Shown: positions 35,130 to 44,918 of the stretch, one piece after another
Position numbering within the stretch: the first letter of the stretch is position 1
How the letters are laid out: every line of letters begins with the position of its first letter
Assembly: GCF_000238295.3 (NCBI RefSeq)
Contig: NZ_AHCD03000035.1
Span: 682,001 to 746,000, forward strand
Origin: Pseudoalteromonas rubra
GTDB taxonomy: Bacteria > Pseudomonadota > Gammaproteobacteria > Enterobacterales > Alteromonadaceae
Direction of reading: 5' to 3'
DNA length: 64,000 bases
Made by a program: the position numbers and the translations under genes
The notes under the pieces: model-generated
Databases searched by the model: none
What the model was told of the DNA's origin: nothing
The model's input: only the letters and a program-made list of their open reading frames with translations

Positions 35130-36265
35130 GTGAGACACACAGTGAAGTAGTCGCCCTGGCCAGGGCACTTATACAGCGCCCTTCCGTCACGCCTGAGGAT
35201 GCCGGATGCCAGGCAATGATCAATGCTCGCCTGAGTGCACTGGGGTTTAATGTCGAAGAGCACTTCTTCGTTGATACACTCAATACCTGGGCACGCAAAG
35301 GAGATGAAGGGCCACACTTTTGCTTTGCTGGCCACACCGACGTGGTACCCGTTGGCAACGAACGTGACTGGCACTACCCGCCTTTTTCGGGTGAAATCCA
35401 CGACGGTATGCTGCATGGCCGTGGTGCTGCCGATATGAAAGGGTCACTGGCTGCTATGGTGGTGGCGACTGAACGTTTTGTCACGCGTTTTCCAGACCAC
35501 AAAGGGTCAATCAGCTTTTTAATTACCTCTGACGAGGAAGGCCCCTTTATCAATGGCACCACCAAAGTGGTGGATTTACTTGAAGCAAGAAATGAAAAAA
35601 TAGACATGTGTCTGGTTGGCGAGCCCTCATCCAGGGATCAGCTTGGTGATGTGGTTAAAAACGGACGTCGTGGTTCACTCACGGGGCATCTGACCATCAA
35701 GGGAGTACAAGGCCATGTTGCCTATCCGCACTTAGCCAAGAACCCAATCCATCTCAGTACACCCGCGCTGACTGAACTCAGCACCACCCAATGGGATCAG
35801 GGCAATGCTTTTTTCCCGGCTACCAGTTTTCAGATCTCGAATATCCACGGTGGCACCGGGGCCGGTAATGTCATCCCGGGTAGCCTGGATGTGCAGTTTA
35901 ATTTTCGTTTTAGTACCGAAGTGACCGCAGAGCAACTCAAGACGCGTGTAACCGAAATACTCGACAAACATGACCTCGACTATGAGCTTCACTGGACACT
36001 CAACGGTCTGCCCTTTTTAACAGAGCCTGGTCCTTTGCTGAGTGTTACCCTAGACGCCATCAAAACAGTCACCGGGATTGATTCGAACCCGGAAACCACT
36101 GGCGGAACCTCTGATGGTCGCTTCATCGCGCAAACCGGTTGTAAAGTGATTGAACTGGGCCCGGTGAATGCCACCATCCATCAGGTCAATGAGTGTGTGA
36201 GCACTGAATCTCTCGACCAGCTTGCGGCAATCTATGAATTGATCCTGGAAAAACTACTTACATGA
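35126..36265 (+). CDS. dapE: Succinyl-diaminopimelate desuccinylase
   Basis: A 379-residue M20-family zinc amidohydrolase (E. coli DapE has 375) in lysine and peptidoglycan precursor synthesis. It cleaves N-succinyl-LL-diaminopimelate. Metal ligands and catalytic residues appear in FAGHTDVVP, GRGAADMKG and TSDEEGPF, and GGTSDGRF plus the late His in NATIHQVNE complete the site. A dimerisation domain lies between about 180 and 290. Neighbours overlap by 4 bp on both sides, so it is in the middle of an operon. Confidence 0.95.
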   Translation: MSETHSEVVALARALIQRPSVTPEDAGCQAMINARLSALGFNVEEHFFVDTLNTWARKGDEGPHFCFAGHTDVVPVGNERDWHYPPFSGEIHDGMLHGRGAADMKGSLAAMVVATERFVTRFPDHKGSISFLITSDEEGPFINGTTKVVDLLEARNEKIDMCLVGEPSSRDQLGDVVKNGRRGSLTGHLTIKGVQGHVAYPHLAKNPIHLSTPALTELSTTQWDQGNAFFPATSFQISNIHGGTGAGNVIPGSLDVQFNFRFSTEVTAEQLKTRVTEILDKHDLDYELHWTLNGLPFLTEPGPLLSVTLDAIKTVTGIDSNPETTGGTSDGRFIAQTGCKVIELGPVNATIHQVNECVSTESLDQLAAIYELILEKLLT

Positions 36266-36942
36266 TCCAACTCAGCACGCTTGCCTCGCAGGCATCAGGC
36301 CTGTCCACCAGCCATTTGATTGCGGTAGAGAATGTGATGGTCCATAGTGCGGTGCAACGTGACCTCTGCGCGCTTAGCAAAGCGGCCGAGCGCGCCGGGT
36401 TTACCTTCAGTATCGCCTCGGCACATCGTGACTTCCATCGTCAATGTCTGATCTGGAACAACAAGATAAACGGTGTGCGTCCAGTATTGAACAGTCAAAA
36501 TGAACCAGTTGACCTGGCTTTGTTATCACCACAAGCACGAGTGCACGCAATCATGCTTTACTCAGCGCTGCCAGGCGCAAGCCGGCATCACTTTGGCACT
36601 GATCTGGATGTTTACGCGCGCAATTGTCTGCCTGACGGACAGCAGCTTCAATTGGAGCCCTGGGAGTATGAGCAAGATGGGCCTTTTGGCGAATTTAATG
36701 CCTGGCTGAGCGAACATTTAGCAGAGTTTGGTTTTTTTCGACCCTATCAGCGTTACCAGGGAGGCGTTGCGGCTGAACCCTGGCACATCAGTCACCGCCG
36801 TTGTGCCACACAAATGATGACGGCATTGTCGTTGCAAACACTGACAACCGTGATTGACGCTCATGACGTTGCAGCGAAGGACACTATCTTGGCTATGTTG
36901 CCAACGCTGTATGATCAGTACATTGACAACATATGTGACTAA
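36262..36942 (+). CDS. D-alanyl-D-alanine carboxypeptidase, M15 (VanY-like)
   Basis: A 226-residue zinc peptidase of family M15B that would trim D-Ala from peptidoglycan peptides. Metal-binding motifs are SRHHFGTDLDVY (the SxHxxGxAxD motif) and EPWHIS (the ExxH motif). No signal peptide is seen, so it is either cytoplasmic (peptide recycling) or exported by other means. It is the last gene of the ACT-EIIA-yffB-dapE operon and overlaps dapE by 4 bp, giving a cell-wall-precursor context. It converges with alaA, with a 19-bp gap. Confidence 0.82.
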   Translation: MIQLSTLASQASGLSTSHLIAVENVMVHSAVQRDLCALSKAAERAGFTFSIASAHRDFHRQCLIWNNKINGVRPVLNSQNEPVDLALLSPQARVHAIMLYSALPGASRHHFGTDLDVYARNCLPDGQQLQLEPWEYEQDGPFGEFNAWLSEHLAEFGFFRPYQRYQGGVAAEPWHISHRRCATQMMTALSLQTLTTVIDAHDVAAKDTILAMLPTLYDQYIDNICD

Positions 36943-36961
36943 GTCAGCAATACAGAAATCG

Positions 36962-38179
36962 TTATTGCTGGCGATAGTGTTCAAAAAATCGCTGCATTCG
37001 CGCCATAGCAGGCTCCAGCTCATCCATATGTGGTAAAAAAACCAAACGGAAATGGTCTGGCTGAGGCCAATTAAACGCTCTGCCGTGTACCAGCAAAATT
37101 TTCTCTTCACGCAACAAATCAAGCATCATTCGCTCATCATTTTTCACATTGAAATGTTGCGTATCAATTTTGGCAAACGCGTATAACGCCCCCATAGGTT
37201 TGACACAAGATACGCCCTGCATGTCATTCAGCCCTTGCCATGCTATCTGCCGTTGCTCATATAACCGTCCACCGGGTTGGATCAATGCATCTATCGACTG
37301 AACCCCACCCAGTGCCTGCTGAATGGCAAATTGTGCCGGTACATTGGCACATAAACGCATAGATGCCAGCATGTTCAGGCCATCAATCAGATCTTTCATG
37401 GCGGAGACTTTGCCACTTAACACCATCCAGCCCATACGTAAACCGGCAGCCCGATACGTCTTAGCAAGGCCATTAAAAGTGATCACCGGTAGATCATCGC
37501 ACAATGAAGCAATTGACCAATGCTCGGCGCCATCGTAGAGGATCTTTTCATAGATTTCATCGCTGAGCAGCAACAGGTTATGCTCTCTGGCAATATCAAT
37601 GAGCCCTTCCAGCAAAGCTTTGCTATACACAGCACCGGTTGGATTATTCGGATTGATCAGTACCAGCGCACGCGTTTTTGGGGTAATTTTAGCCCGTATA
37701 TCAGCCAAGTCAGGGAACCAGTCAGCCGCTTCGTCACACAAATAGTGTACCGGCTTCCCCCCCGACAACTTAACAGAAGCGGTCCATAACGGATAATCGG
37801 GTGCCGGGATCAATACTTCATCGCCATCATTTAATAGCGCCTGAGTGACCATCTGGATAAGTTCACTCACCCCGTTACCAATAAAAATGTTGTCTACGCT
37901 GATATTTGGCAGATTTTTTTGCTGATAATGCTGATACACCGCTACTCTGGCAGAATATAGCCCTTTAGAATCACAATAGCCCTGAGCATCCGACAAATTG
38001 CGAATGATGTCACGGTGCATATCTTCAGGCATATCAAAGCCAAAGGCAGCTGGATTGCCGATATTCAGCTTGAGTACCTTAGTCCCTTCGTCTTCCATTT
38101 TCTTTGCCTGTGACAACACAGGACCACGAATGTCGTAGCACACCCCATTGAGTTTGCTGCTTTTAGTAATTTTTATCAT
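36962..38179 (-). CDS. alaA: Glutamate-pyruvate aminotransferase
   Basis: A 405-residue class I aminotransferase, the same length as E. coli AlaA, which makes alanine from pyruvate and glutamate. Blocks seen are LKLNIGNPAAFGF near residue 38, VLINPNNPTGAVY, LLLSDEIYEKILYD and FNGLAKTYRAAGLRMGW with the PLP lysine, and the substrate-binding Arg in FRLVFLP close to the C-terminus. It is transcribed alone. About 200 bp without a gene separate it from the Hpt gene upstream. Confidence 0.92.
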   Translation of the reverse strand: MIKITKSSKLNGVCYDIRGPVLSQAKKMEDEGTKVLKLNIGNPAAFGFDMPEDMHRDIIRNLSDAQGYCDSKGLYSARVAVYQHYQQKNLPNISVDNIFIGNGVSELIQMVTQALLNDGDEVLIPAPDYPLWTASVKLSGGKPVHYLCDEAADWFPDLADIRAKITPKTRALVLINPNNPTGAVYSKALLEGLIDIAREHNLLLLSDEIYEKILYDGAEHWSIASLCDDLPVITFNGLAKTYRAAGLRMGWMVLSGKVSAMKDLIDGLNMLASMRLCANVPAQFAIQQALGGVQSIDALIQPGGRLYEQRQIAWQGLNDMQGVSCVKPMGALYAFAKIDTQHFNVKNDERMMLDLLREEKILLVHGRAFNWPQPDHFRLVFLPHMDELEPAMARMQRFFEHYRQQ

Positions 38180-38343
38180 TATTTCTCCCCATTCAGACTC
38201 CTAGAATAGCGCCCCAATGACAGGAAGAAAAGGAGATTTCTTGTTGAAGATAAAAAGGAAAAGCGGATTGATTTTTCAGTAAAGAATAAGCTGTCAGTAA
38301 CGCGAAAATTAACAGCTTGTCATGCCTGTTGAACTGCCTAATT

Positions 38344-38371
38344 GAGCAACGCTCGCACGTGAGCGTTGCTC
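38344..38371. terminator. Perfect 11-bp hairpin downstream of the Hpt gene
   Basis: GAGCAACGCTC and its complement surround a six-base centre that is itself nearly palindromic (GCACGT). There is no T run. It may end transcription of the Hpt gene or be a protein-binding site. Confidence 0.45.
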
Positions 38372-38377
38372 ATCGGT

Positions 38378-38722
38378 CTAAGCATTGGCCATCAGCCATT
38401 GCTGCAATTTTACAGTAGAGCCAGCTACCTGTTGAGATAAGTTGCCTAACGATTCTTTGGCAGAATTGACATCTCCCTCCAGCAGAAACAGTTCAATCTC
38501 ACGGGCACTGTCTGACAAACTCATTGCGCCAAACTGTGCAGCATTCGATTTCAGGCTGTGCGCATTACGTGTCGCTGCCTCCAGGTCTCCAGGTAACGAC
38601 TCGCGGACTTCACGTTCCAGTCGTTCAAATTCACTGATGCAGAATACCAAAGTGTCTGAAAATTGCTCACCTAACAGGGACTGCATCGTGTCCAGGCAAG
38701 CTTCATCAATTATTACATTCAT
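38378..38722 (-). CDS. Histidine phosphotransfer (Hpt) domain protein
   Basis: A 114-residue four-helix Hpt protein. The phospho-accepting residue is His55 in RNAHSLKSNAAQFGA, a textbook Hpt motif. It would relay phosphate between a hybrid sensor kinase and a response regulator in a multistep phosphorelay. No kinase or regulator gene is adjacent, so its partners are encoded elsewhere. It is separated from the divergent tapT gene by about 130 bp. Confidence 0.9.
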   Translation of the reverse strand: MNVIIDEACLDTMQSLLGEQFSDTLVFCISEFERLEREVRESLPGDLEAATRNAHSLKSNAAQFGAMSLSDSAREIELFLLEGDVNSAKESLGNLSQQVAGSTVKLQQWLMANA

Positions 38723-38851
38723 ATTAGTCCTTTTCGTTATCAGGCTAACAAACCCAGCAAAAGCCTCTCTATATCGTTAATGCTAGCTAAGAGGGTCCTA
38801 AACTGCAAACTATGATATGATCTGTGACAGAAAAAACAGTTAAATAATGCG

Positions 38852-39460
38852 ATGAAACGAGCCCTTTGCGATCACTGCCACTTTCCACTTCAGACATGCG
38901 TCTGTCCATTTTTGGGTAGCACCATTCACAATCGCTGTAAAATAGTGGTCTTACAACACCCCAGTGAGGCCAAAGTCGCCAAAAACACGGTCCGATTACT
39001 GTCTCTGCAACTCAGCAATATCGAGGTCATTCAAGGGGAGTCGGAAGCCGACTTTAGCGATATCCGTACACAGCTACAATCACAAGCCTGCGCACTGCTT
39101 TACCCTTCTGACAACGCACTGACGCTCGATGTCACAAGCTATCAGCAAGACCTGCCACACATTGAAACACTGGTGGTATTGGACGGAACATGGAAAAAGG
39201 TACATAAAATACTTATGCTGAACCCCTGGCTGATGAGTCTGCCACATGTCTCGTTCGCGAACTTACCAGAAAACCAGTACTCTATTCGTAAAGCTGAGCA
39301 AGCATTCAGTCTTTCAACTCTGGAAGCAACCGCCCATTTTTTACACCTTTATGAGCAGATCCCGCCTGCCCCTTTCTATCAAGCGCTGGCTGGTATGATT
39401 GCACAGCAGACCAGGCATATGCCAGATCATGTAAAACTTAGGTATCTGAGTGACGAATAG
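38852..39460 (+). CDS. tapT: tRNA-uridine aminocarboxypropyltransferase (DTW domain)
   Basis: A 202-residue DTW-domain protein. Four cysteines in CDHCHFPLQTCVCP near the N-terminus likely bind zinc. The diagnostic motif is LDGTWKKVHKIL (about 110-121), and LRYLSDE closes the protein. TapT transfers the aminocarboxypropyl group of SAM to U47 of tRNA (acp3U). Its last 11 bases overlap the GTG start of the next gene. The alternative is the TDD-type paralogue, but the size and N-terminal Cys cluster fit TapT (YfiP). Confidence 0.85.
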   Translation: MKRALCDHCHFPLQTCVCPFLGSTIHNRCKIVVLQHPSEAKVAKNTVRLLSLQLSNIEVIQGESEADFSDIRTQLQSQACALLYPSDNALTLDVTSYQQDLPHIETLVVLDGTWKKVHKILMLNPWLMSLPHVSFANLPENQYSIRKAEQAFSLSTLEATAHFLHLYEQIPPAPFYQALAGMIAQQTRHMPDHVKLRYLSDE

Positions 39461-40253
39461 GCGCTCAACTAATCGGTTAAAACGCCAGTTTTTCCGTGAT
39501 GGCCCAGATTACCGGTTTGGTGATCAAACCAGTTTTGATGAAATCAAAGAAACTTTCGGTTTTAAAACCATTACCTTAGGCGCCTGGGTAAGTAAGGAAG
39601 AGCAACATATTGCGGCTAATTTACTTTACGATGCGCTGGCTGACCTCACTCAGATCTTGTCACTGCCTCCTGTTGCTATTGGCTTGCGGGGTACATTAAA
39701 TCTGGCCTTCGGCAGTGGTGGACAGGCCGGTGTGCAGGCACATTATGATAGCAACAAGCGTACCCTGGCACTGGCTAAGAACGCGGGGGGCGGTGCACTG
39801 GCGCACGAATGGTGGCATGCTTTTGACCACTACATTGCCAAACACATGTTCCGTGAGGCTCGCGCACACGACTTTGCATCCGCACTGTGGCTGGTGCAGC
39901 CGCCTGTACTGTCACACCCGCTTAACCAGCAACTTGATACATTATTTCGCTTGTTATTGCTAAGCAGCAGCGCTGACGAGCCGAGTGATTATTTTAAGCA
40001 TGCAGTGTTACTGGATAAAGCACGTGGTGGCCAATATTATGCGAAACCACAGGAACTGACCGCACGTGCATTTGAATGGGTCATAGCGAATCATCCTCAG
40101 ATCCGCAACGCTTTTTTGGTAGATGACGTGCTCGACTCCCCGTTACAACGCCAGGGCGGATTTCCCGGCCCCGGCATCGCGGCAGCGACGCTCACAACCA
40201 CAACTAACTATTTTCAGATGCTAGGTGCTGCGTTATATCGTCAAGCGCAATGA
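39450..40253 (+). CDS. CLCA_X family protein, putative zinc metallopeptidase
   Basis: A 267-residue protein of the CLCA_X family found in Alteromonadales. A canonical zinc motif HEWWHAFDH lies near residue 116. It is preceded by RGTLNLAFGSGG and AHYDSNKRTLALAK, a pattern also seen in the LPD1 domain of polyvalent phage proteins. The activity and target are unknown. It starts with GTG at 39450, six bases after AGGT, overlapping tapT by 11 bp. Its end overlaps the convergent EAL-protein gene by 50 bp. Confidence 0.75.
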   Translation: MTNRRSTNRLKRQFFRDGPDYRFGDQTSFDEIKETFGFKTITLGAWVSKEEQHIAANLLYDALADLTQILSLPPVAIGLRGTLNLAFGSGGQAGVQAHYDSNKRTLALAKNAGGGALAHEWWHAFDHYIAKHMFREARAHDFASALWLVQPPVLSHPLNQQLDTLFRLLLLSSSADEPSDYFKHAVLLDKARGGQYYAKPQELTARAFEWVIANHPQIRNAFLVDDVLDSPLQRQGGFPGPGIAAATLTTTTNYFQMLGAALYRQAQ

Positions 40254-42714
40254 ATTGCGTTAGCCACGCCTTATATTCTTCAAACGGGAGCGGCCTGGAA
40301 ATATAAAACCCCTGGCCAATATCACAGCCAAACGCTTTCAACATTTGGTAGCAATGTACGCTTTCTACGCCTTCAGCAACCACCATAGATCCCAGGTTGT
40401 GTGCCATATCACAAGTCGCCTTACAAATCGTCTGGTTGGTCGCTGAGCTGGCTATATTCATTACAAAACTCTTATCTATCTTTATCTCATCAACCCCGAG
40501 CTGGCTGAGATATGCCAGGGAAGAATAGCCAGTGCCAAAATCGTCAATGGCCATTTTAACGCCCAGGCGCTTAAAGCCATCAATGATCTCATTCAGATCT
40601 ACTTCATTAGCGAGGGTAACAGACTCTGTGATTTCCAGCATAAGCTGGGATGGTGCCAAATTTAACTGACTGATCAAAGTGATCAGTTGCACCGCCAGAT
40701 CTTTTCGGCCAATGTCTTTGCCAGACACATTGAGTGACAAAACATGATGCGAGTAAATGCTGCACAGCTCGGCTTGTAAAGATAATGCCTGCTCGACCAC
40801 CCAATCGGTAATTTCAGGGATCATGCCAGAGGCTTCTGCAATCGGAATAAATTCGTCCGGCGGAATAACACCCAACTCAGGATGATGCCAGCGCAATAAC
40901 ACCTCTGCGCCAAATACTTCCCCTTGCTGCAACTTTACCTGAGGCTGAAAATACAAGGTAAATTGATTCTGTGAAACCGCGTATTTCAACGAAGACGCCA
41001 CCTTGATCCGTCGCTCCAAATACAACGAATCGTTGTGATCAAATAACTGCCATTTTTGCGTGCCAAGTGGTCGTGCCGATATTGCCTGTAAAGCGCGCTG
41101 CATTAACGCCTCAGTTGTTTGCGCATGAACAGGGTTACTGGCTACGCCAATTTCAAGCTGATCAACAAGTAACTCTCCCTTAAAGTTGATCCCTTCTTCA
41201 AAAATAGAAGCCAGCAGACATGCGTACTGCTCAACCTGACTTAGCTCTAACTTACCACGCAAAACAATAGCAAACAGGGTGTCATCCAGCCGATAGATCT
41301 GAGTTTTACTGGTCGGCTCAGCTGCAATCGTTACCCGACCATAGGTGTCCAACTGCTCTTGTACTTTTTTCAATAACGATTTGAGCTGAATCGCAGCATA
41401 ATCCCAGCCCATATTCAGCCTGATCACACTCAGCACCTTAGGTCGAAACATCACCAGTGTGTGATGCTGATGCGTGCTTTGCAAACCATCAAGGGCTTTT
41501 TGTAACATATGCCGGTTTGGCAGCCCGGTTTCTTTGTCATGGTTTGCATACTGGAGTAACAACAGCTTTTTCTGCCTTTCATGCCAGTAAACAAAATAAG
41601 CCAGCATCAGCACATGCCCCGTCAGCAAAGCATGATTAAGCAAATAGTAGCGTGCACTGGCAACTACGCCCAGCTGCCCCAGCATCAGGATCACCAGTAA
41701 CACCAATGCGGGCGCAAAAACAAGCGCAAGCAAACGCGCTTCGCGTTGATGTTGAGGAGGCTGTACGCACAGTAGATAGGCCACATAAGCGGTCACCACC
41801 AAAGCAGCCATCACCTGAAACAACAGCTGGTAACTGGCATGTAACGGCGCACTGATACACACAACCAGCAACAGGGCCCACAGCAAACGCCAAAGATAAT
41901 ACTTATGCTGCTCATTGAGACGCTTTTGCGCTGCAAAATAATGGAAGAAACACAGCACACAGGCCAAAGCAAGCAAGAAAAACTGGCTACTATATGTCAC
42001 CAACGCGCCACTGATCACTGTCGGGAACAACAACACATTTATCCCGCTCTCTGCGCCACTAATCAACGCAATAAGCATGACGTATCCCGCAATGGCCAGT
42101 AACCCGGGCCGGAACTGAGAAACAGCCATCATGACAAGAAAAAAAGCAACAAAATAAATGCTGCCCGTCTCAACACCAAACAAGAATACCCTGTGGCTAA
42201 ATAATTGCACAAAGTCGGCTTCTGACACCATGGAAATGGATAATACCTGGGGGTGCGTGCCCTGAGCCTGAATAAAGAGCTGCGCGTTAAGATCACTCCG
42301 TGGCACTTTGATATGCGGCAGTACCGCCTGAGCAGGTGAAGCAAGCTCTTTAGCCGGTGCAATCAGTGTGTATTGGATTAATTTACCAGCGCGCTCAAGA
42401 TAGAACTTAAGAACCCCCTGAACTGGCTGAGTATAAATGACTTGTTCACCTTGTGTGTTGGCCGGGATCTCGACGCGCACCCAAGTTGCGATGCCTCGCT
42501 GCAATTTAATAGCCTGCTCTGATTTTGACATTTGTGCCGTCATTTGACGGAGTTCCGCCAGAGACAGTTGATTTGTCGCATCATTATAAGCTGAGAGCGA
42601 CAGCGGAACCTGATCACCTGCGAAAAAATCACTGCGCTGAGCATGGCTCTCAAAAATCAGGCCAGTCGTTACAATCAACAATACTGCTATCACGCGTATC
42701 ACGCCTGACCACAT
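40204..42714 (-). CDS. 7TM-DISM sensor with degenerate GGDEF and EAL domain (c-di-GMP phosphodiesterase)
   Basis: An inner-membrane signalling protein of about 836 residues. A signal peptide is followed by a periplasmic 7TMR-DISMED2 sensor (about 30-170) and seven helices (about 175-380). A GGDEF-like domain follows in which the GGDEF motif is lost, although NHDKETGLPNR remains. The EAL domain is at about 560-820. The EAL signature reads EVLLRW, but EITES, DDFGTGYSSL, DEIKIDKSF, VAEGVES and GQGFYISRPL are kept, so hydrolysis of c-di-GMP is likely. The start at 42714 has AAGGAGG five bases upstream; a longer start at 42750 lacks this. The 3' end overlaps the CLCA_X gene. Confidence 0.85.
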   Translation of the reverse strand: MWSGVIRVIAVLLIVTTGLIFESHAQRSDFFAGDQVPLSLSAYNDATNQLSLAELRQMTAQMSKSEQAIKLQRGIATWVRVEIPANTQGEQVIYTQPVQGVLKFYLERAGKLIQYTLIAPAKELASPAQAVLPHIKVPRSDLNAQLFIQAQGTHPQVLSISMVSEADFVQLFSHRVFLFGVETGSIYFVAFFLVMMAVSQFRPGLLAIAGYVMLIALISGAESGINVLLFPTVISGALVTYSSQFFLLALACVLCFFHYFAAQKRLNEQHKYYLWRLLWALLLVVCISAPLHASYQLLFQVMAALVVTAYVAYLLCVQPPQHQREARLLALVFAPALVLLVILMLGQLGVVASARYYLLNHALLTGHVLMLAYFVYWHERQKKLLLLQYANHDKETGLPNRHMLQKALDGLQSTHQHHTLVMFRPKVLSVIRLNMGWDYAAIQLKSLLKKVQEQLDTYGRVTIAAEPTSKTQIYRLDDTLFAIVLRGKLELSQVEQYACLLASIFEEGINFKGELLVDQLEIGVASNPVHAQTTEALMQRALQAISARPLGTQKWQLFDHNDSLYLERRIKVASSLKYAVSQNQFTLYFQPQVKLQQGEVFGAEVLLRWHHPELGVIPPDEFIPIAEASGMIPEITDWVVEQALSLQAELCSIYSHHVLSLNVSGKDIGRKDLAVQLITLISQLNLAPSQLMLEITESVTLANEVDLNEIIDGFKRLGVKMAIDDFGTGYSSLAYLSQLGVDEIKIDKSFVMNIASSATNQTICKATCDMAHNLGSMVVAEGVESVHCYQMLKAFGCDIGQGFYISRPLPFEEYKAWLTQFIALDDITQHLASENS

Positions 42715-43003
42715 CCCAACCTCCTTGAGCAAGTGGTATAGCTCGGCCAATCAGCGAAACCATTGCAGCAGAGGCTTGTTTCACTGGTTTCGGATTAGTG
42801 CCGACACCGCAGTGCATATATCTATTTTGCACATTACGATGTAGCGGTAATGTTAAGTATGGAAGCTGAAGTTTGAATTGCCAGTATCAAGTTAAAAAAT
42901 TCTCACTGTTGCTGGCGCAATGAAGGAGGAATAAGACAGCGGTACGTGGCAGTTTTGATAGTCGCCACATACTCGCAGGTAGATTTAATGTGTGCTCTGT
43001 GTA

Positions 43004-43591
43004 TCAGCGATTATCATCACTGATCCGGCTTGCAATTGCGCTGTTTTGCCCTTTGTATTTGGCATCTTTTCGCATATTGTAAGGGGCTTCAGCAGGACTG
43101 CTGAGGGTTTCAAAGCTCAGTGCACCAATCTTCATCTTAGGTCTCAGTGCCAGTGGTAGCTTGCCCGAATTATAGAACTCCAGCACGATGTTACCCGACC
43201 AACCAGGATCAATACGGTGCGCCGTTACATGCACCATCAAGCCAAGCCGGGCCAGTGAAGAGCGCCCATCCAGCCAGCCCACTAAATCCGCAGGTAACGT
43301 CACTGATTCATAAGTCATGGCCAACGCCAGCTCACCTGGGTGCAGGAAAAATGCCTGACCATCCTCAAGCACAATTTCATCACTCATAATGGATTCCATT
43401 GCAGCATTGATCTGCTCTTTAGGTCCGCTCAGGTCAACGTAAGGCGCAGCATGGTCCTGAAACACCCGAAACTTGTTGCCCAGACGCAGGTCAACGGTAA
43501 CCCCTGAGATCATCTCATCCGCCGGTGATGGCTCGATTTGAATGTGTTGTTTTTTTATAGCTTCTTTTATATCTCTGTCGGAGAGTCTCAT
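43004..43591 (-). CDS. dcd: dCTP deaminase
   Basis: A 195-residue enzyme (E. coli Dcd has 193) that deaminates dCTP to dUTP, feeding thymidylate synthesis. Signature blocks are MRLSDRDIK at the start, HPGELALAMTYESVTLP with the region near the catalytic Glu, GRSSLARLGLMVHVTAHRID and DPGWSGNIVLEF with nucleotide-contacting residues. The C-terminal AKYKGQNSAIASR is also conserved. It follows mrp by 3 bp on the same strand, so the two form an operon, an arrangement common in gammaproteobacteria. Confidence 0.95.
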   Translation of the reverse strand: MRLSDRDIKEAIKKQHIQIEPSPADEMISGVTVDLRLGNKFRVFQDHAAPYVDLSGPKEQINAAMESIMSDEIVLEDGQAFFLHPGELALAMTYESVTLPADLVGWLDGRSSLARLGLMVHVTAHRIDPGWSGNIVLEFYNSGKLPLALRPKMKIGALSFETLSSPAEAPYNMRKDAKYKGQNSAIASRISDDNR

Positions 43592-43594
43592 TAG

Positions 43595-44677
43595 TTAGTC
43601 ATCCGTTATTAGAATTTCGACCCCTTGAGTCGATTGTGATTGTAAATACAACATGCTGCTCATCAACTGCGCACAATATATGTAATGGTCTTTTATCGCC
43701 AGCGACTGGGTTGTGATGTTCGCGCCCTGTTCCGAGTTTTCCCGGATCCCGGTATCAAGCGGAATTTCAGCAAGTAAAGGAACACCGTGACGTGCAGCCA
43801 GTTTAGCCCCCCCTTCACTACCAAAAATCGCATTTTTACCACCGCAATGCTGACACGAAAAATAGCTCATATTTTCGATCAGACCAATGATAGGCAGGTT
43901 CACTTTATTGAACATTGCGACACCTTTTTGTGCATCGGCCAGAGCCAGATCCTGCGGCGTGGTGACCACAATAGCGCCGCTGGCAGGCACTTTTTGTGTC
44001 ATGGTCAACTGAATATCCCCTGTTCCAGGCGGCATATCGACTATCAAATAATCCAGCTCACCCCAGGCTGTTTCATTCAGCAATTGCGTTAATGCTTGCG
44101 AAGCCATAGGCCCACGCCAAACCGTTGCGTCGTCCTCTGGTACCAAAAAGCCAATGGACATCGCCCGAATACCGTCTTTTTCAAACGGTTTTAAAGTCTT
44201 TTCATCGATTGCCTCAGGCTGTTGCCCGCTCAGCCCCAATAATGAGGGGATTGACGGACCATAAATATCCGCATCCAGAATACCGACTTGTGCCCCCTGG
44301 GACGCCAGTCCGGCAGCCAGATTAACGGCAGTAGTCGACTTACCCACTCCGCCTTTACCTGATGCCACCAAAACAATATGCTTGATTTGCTTAAACTGGG
44401 CACTGCCCGCTATTTCGCTGTGGCATGCAACCTGAATGTCTGTATTGAGAGAGTCACTCAGATGTGAGGACAAAACAGTACCCTGCCCTGACGCCGCAAA
44501 AGGCAGCTTCAGTGACACTTGCCAGGACCCATCCTGCGATTTTCCAGAGGTGATCTCTGTGATCCACTGCGGATCAATTCCCATTGGAAATATTGCACTG
44601 CGGTAGTGCTGCAGGTGAGTTTTTATCTGTTCTTTGATTGGGTCCTTCCTGGTAAATAGTTTTTCAATACCAAACAT
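43595..44677 (-). CDS. mrp: Iron-sulfur cluster carrier protein Mrp/ApbC
   Basis: A 360-residue P-loop ATPase that binds and transfers Fe-S clusters. An N-terminal MIP18/FeS-assembly domain spans about 10-85. The deviant Walker A GKGGVGKSTTAVNLA starts near residue 110. The conserved CxxC that holds the cluster is in SYFSCQHCGGK near residue 265. A longer start at 44728 adds 17 residues without family support; the ATG at 44677 gives the usual MFGIEKLF beginning. It is divergent from metG, as in E. coli, and upstream of dcd. Confidence 0.93.
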   Translation of the reverse strand: MFGIEKLFTRKDPIKEQIKTHLQHYRSAIFPMGIDPQWITEITSGKSQDGSWQVSLKLPFAASGQGTVLSSHLSDSLNTDIQVACHSEIAGSAQFKQIKHIVLVASGKGGVGKSTTAVNLAAGLASQGAQVGILDADIYGPSIPSLLGLSGQQPEAIDEKTLKPFEKDGIRAMSIGFLVPEDDATVWRGPMASQALTQLLNETAWGELDYLIVDMPPGTGDIQLTMTQKVPASGAIVVTTPQDLALADAQKGVAMFNKVNLPIIGLIENMSYFSCQHCGGKNAIFGSEGGAKLAARHGVPLLAEIPLDTGIRENSEQGANITTQSLAIKDHYIYCAQLMSSMLYLQSQSTQGVEILITDD

Positions 44678-44918
44678 ACAAATAAAACGCCTTGAGATGA
44701 TGAAATGGGCGCTGGAATTATGTAACATTCACTTCATTAAAACCAGTCAAATTCGCGTCTGCCGGGATTTTCCCAGCCGTTCTGGTCAGTCTTTTATCAA
44801 TATTAGACGCGCTGACCGGTCCGAAGTTTTTGTTCTCTGCCTAGATAAGCACCGAGCGTGATGCCAGCCGCCAGATCTACAGAGCCAAACTGAGCCGCTC
44901 TATATTCGTGGAATAACT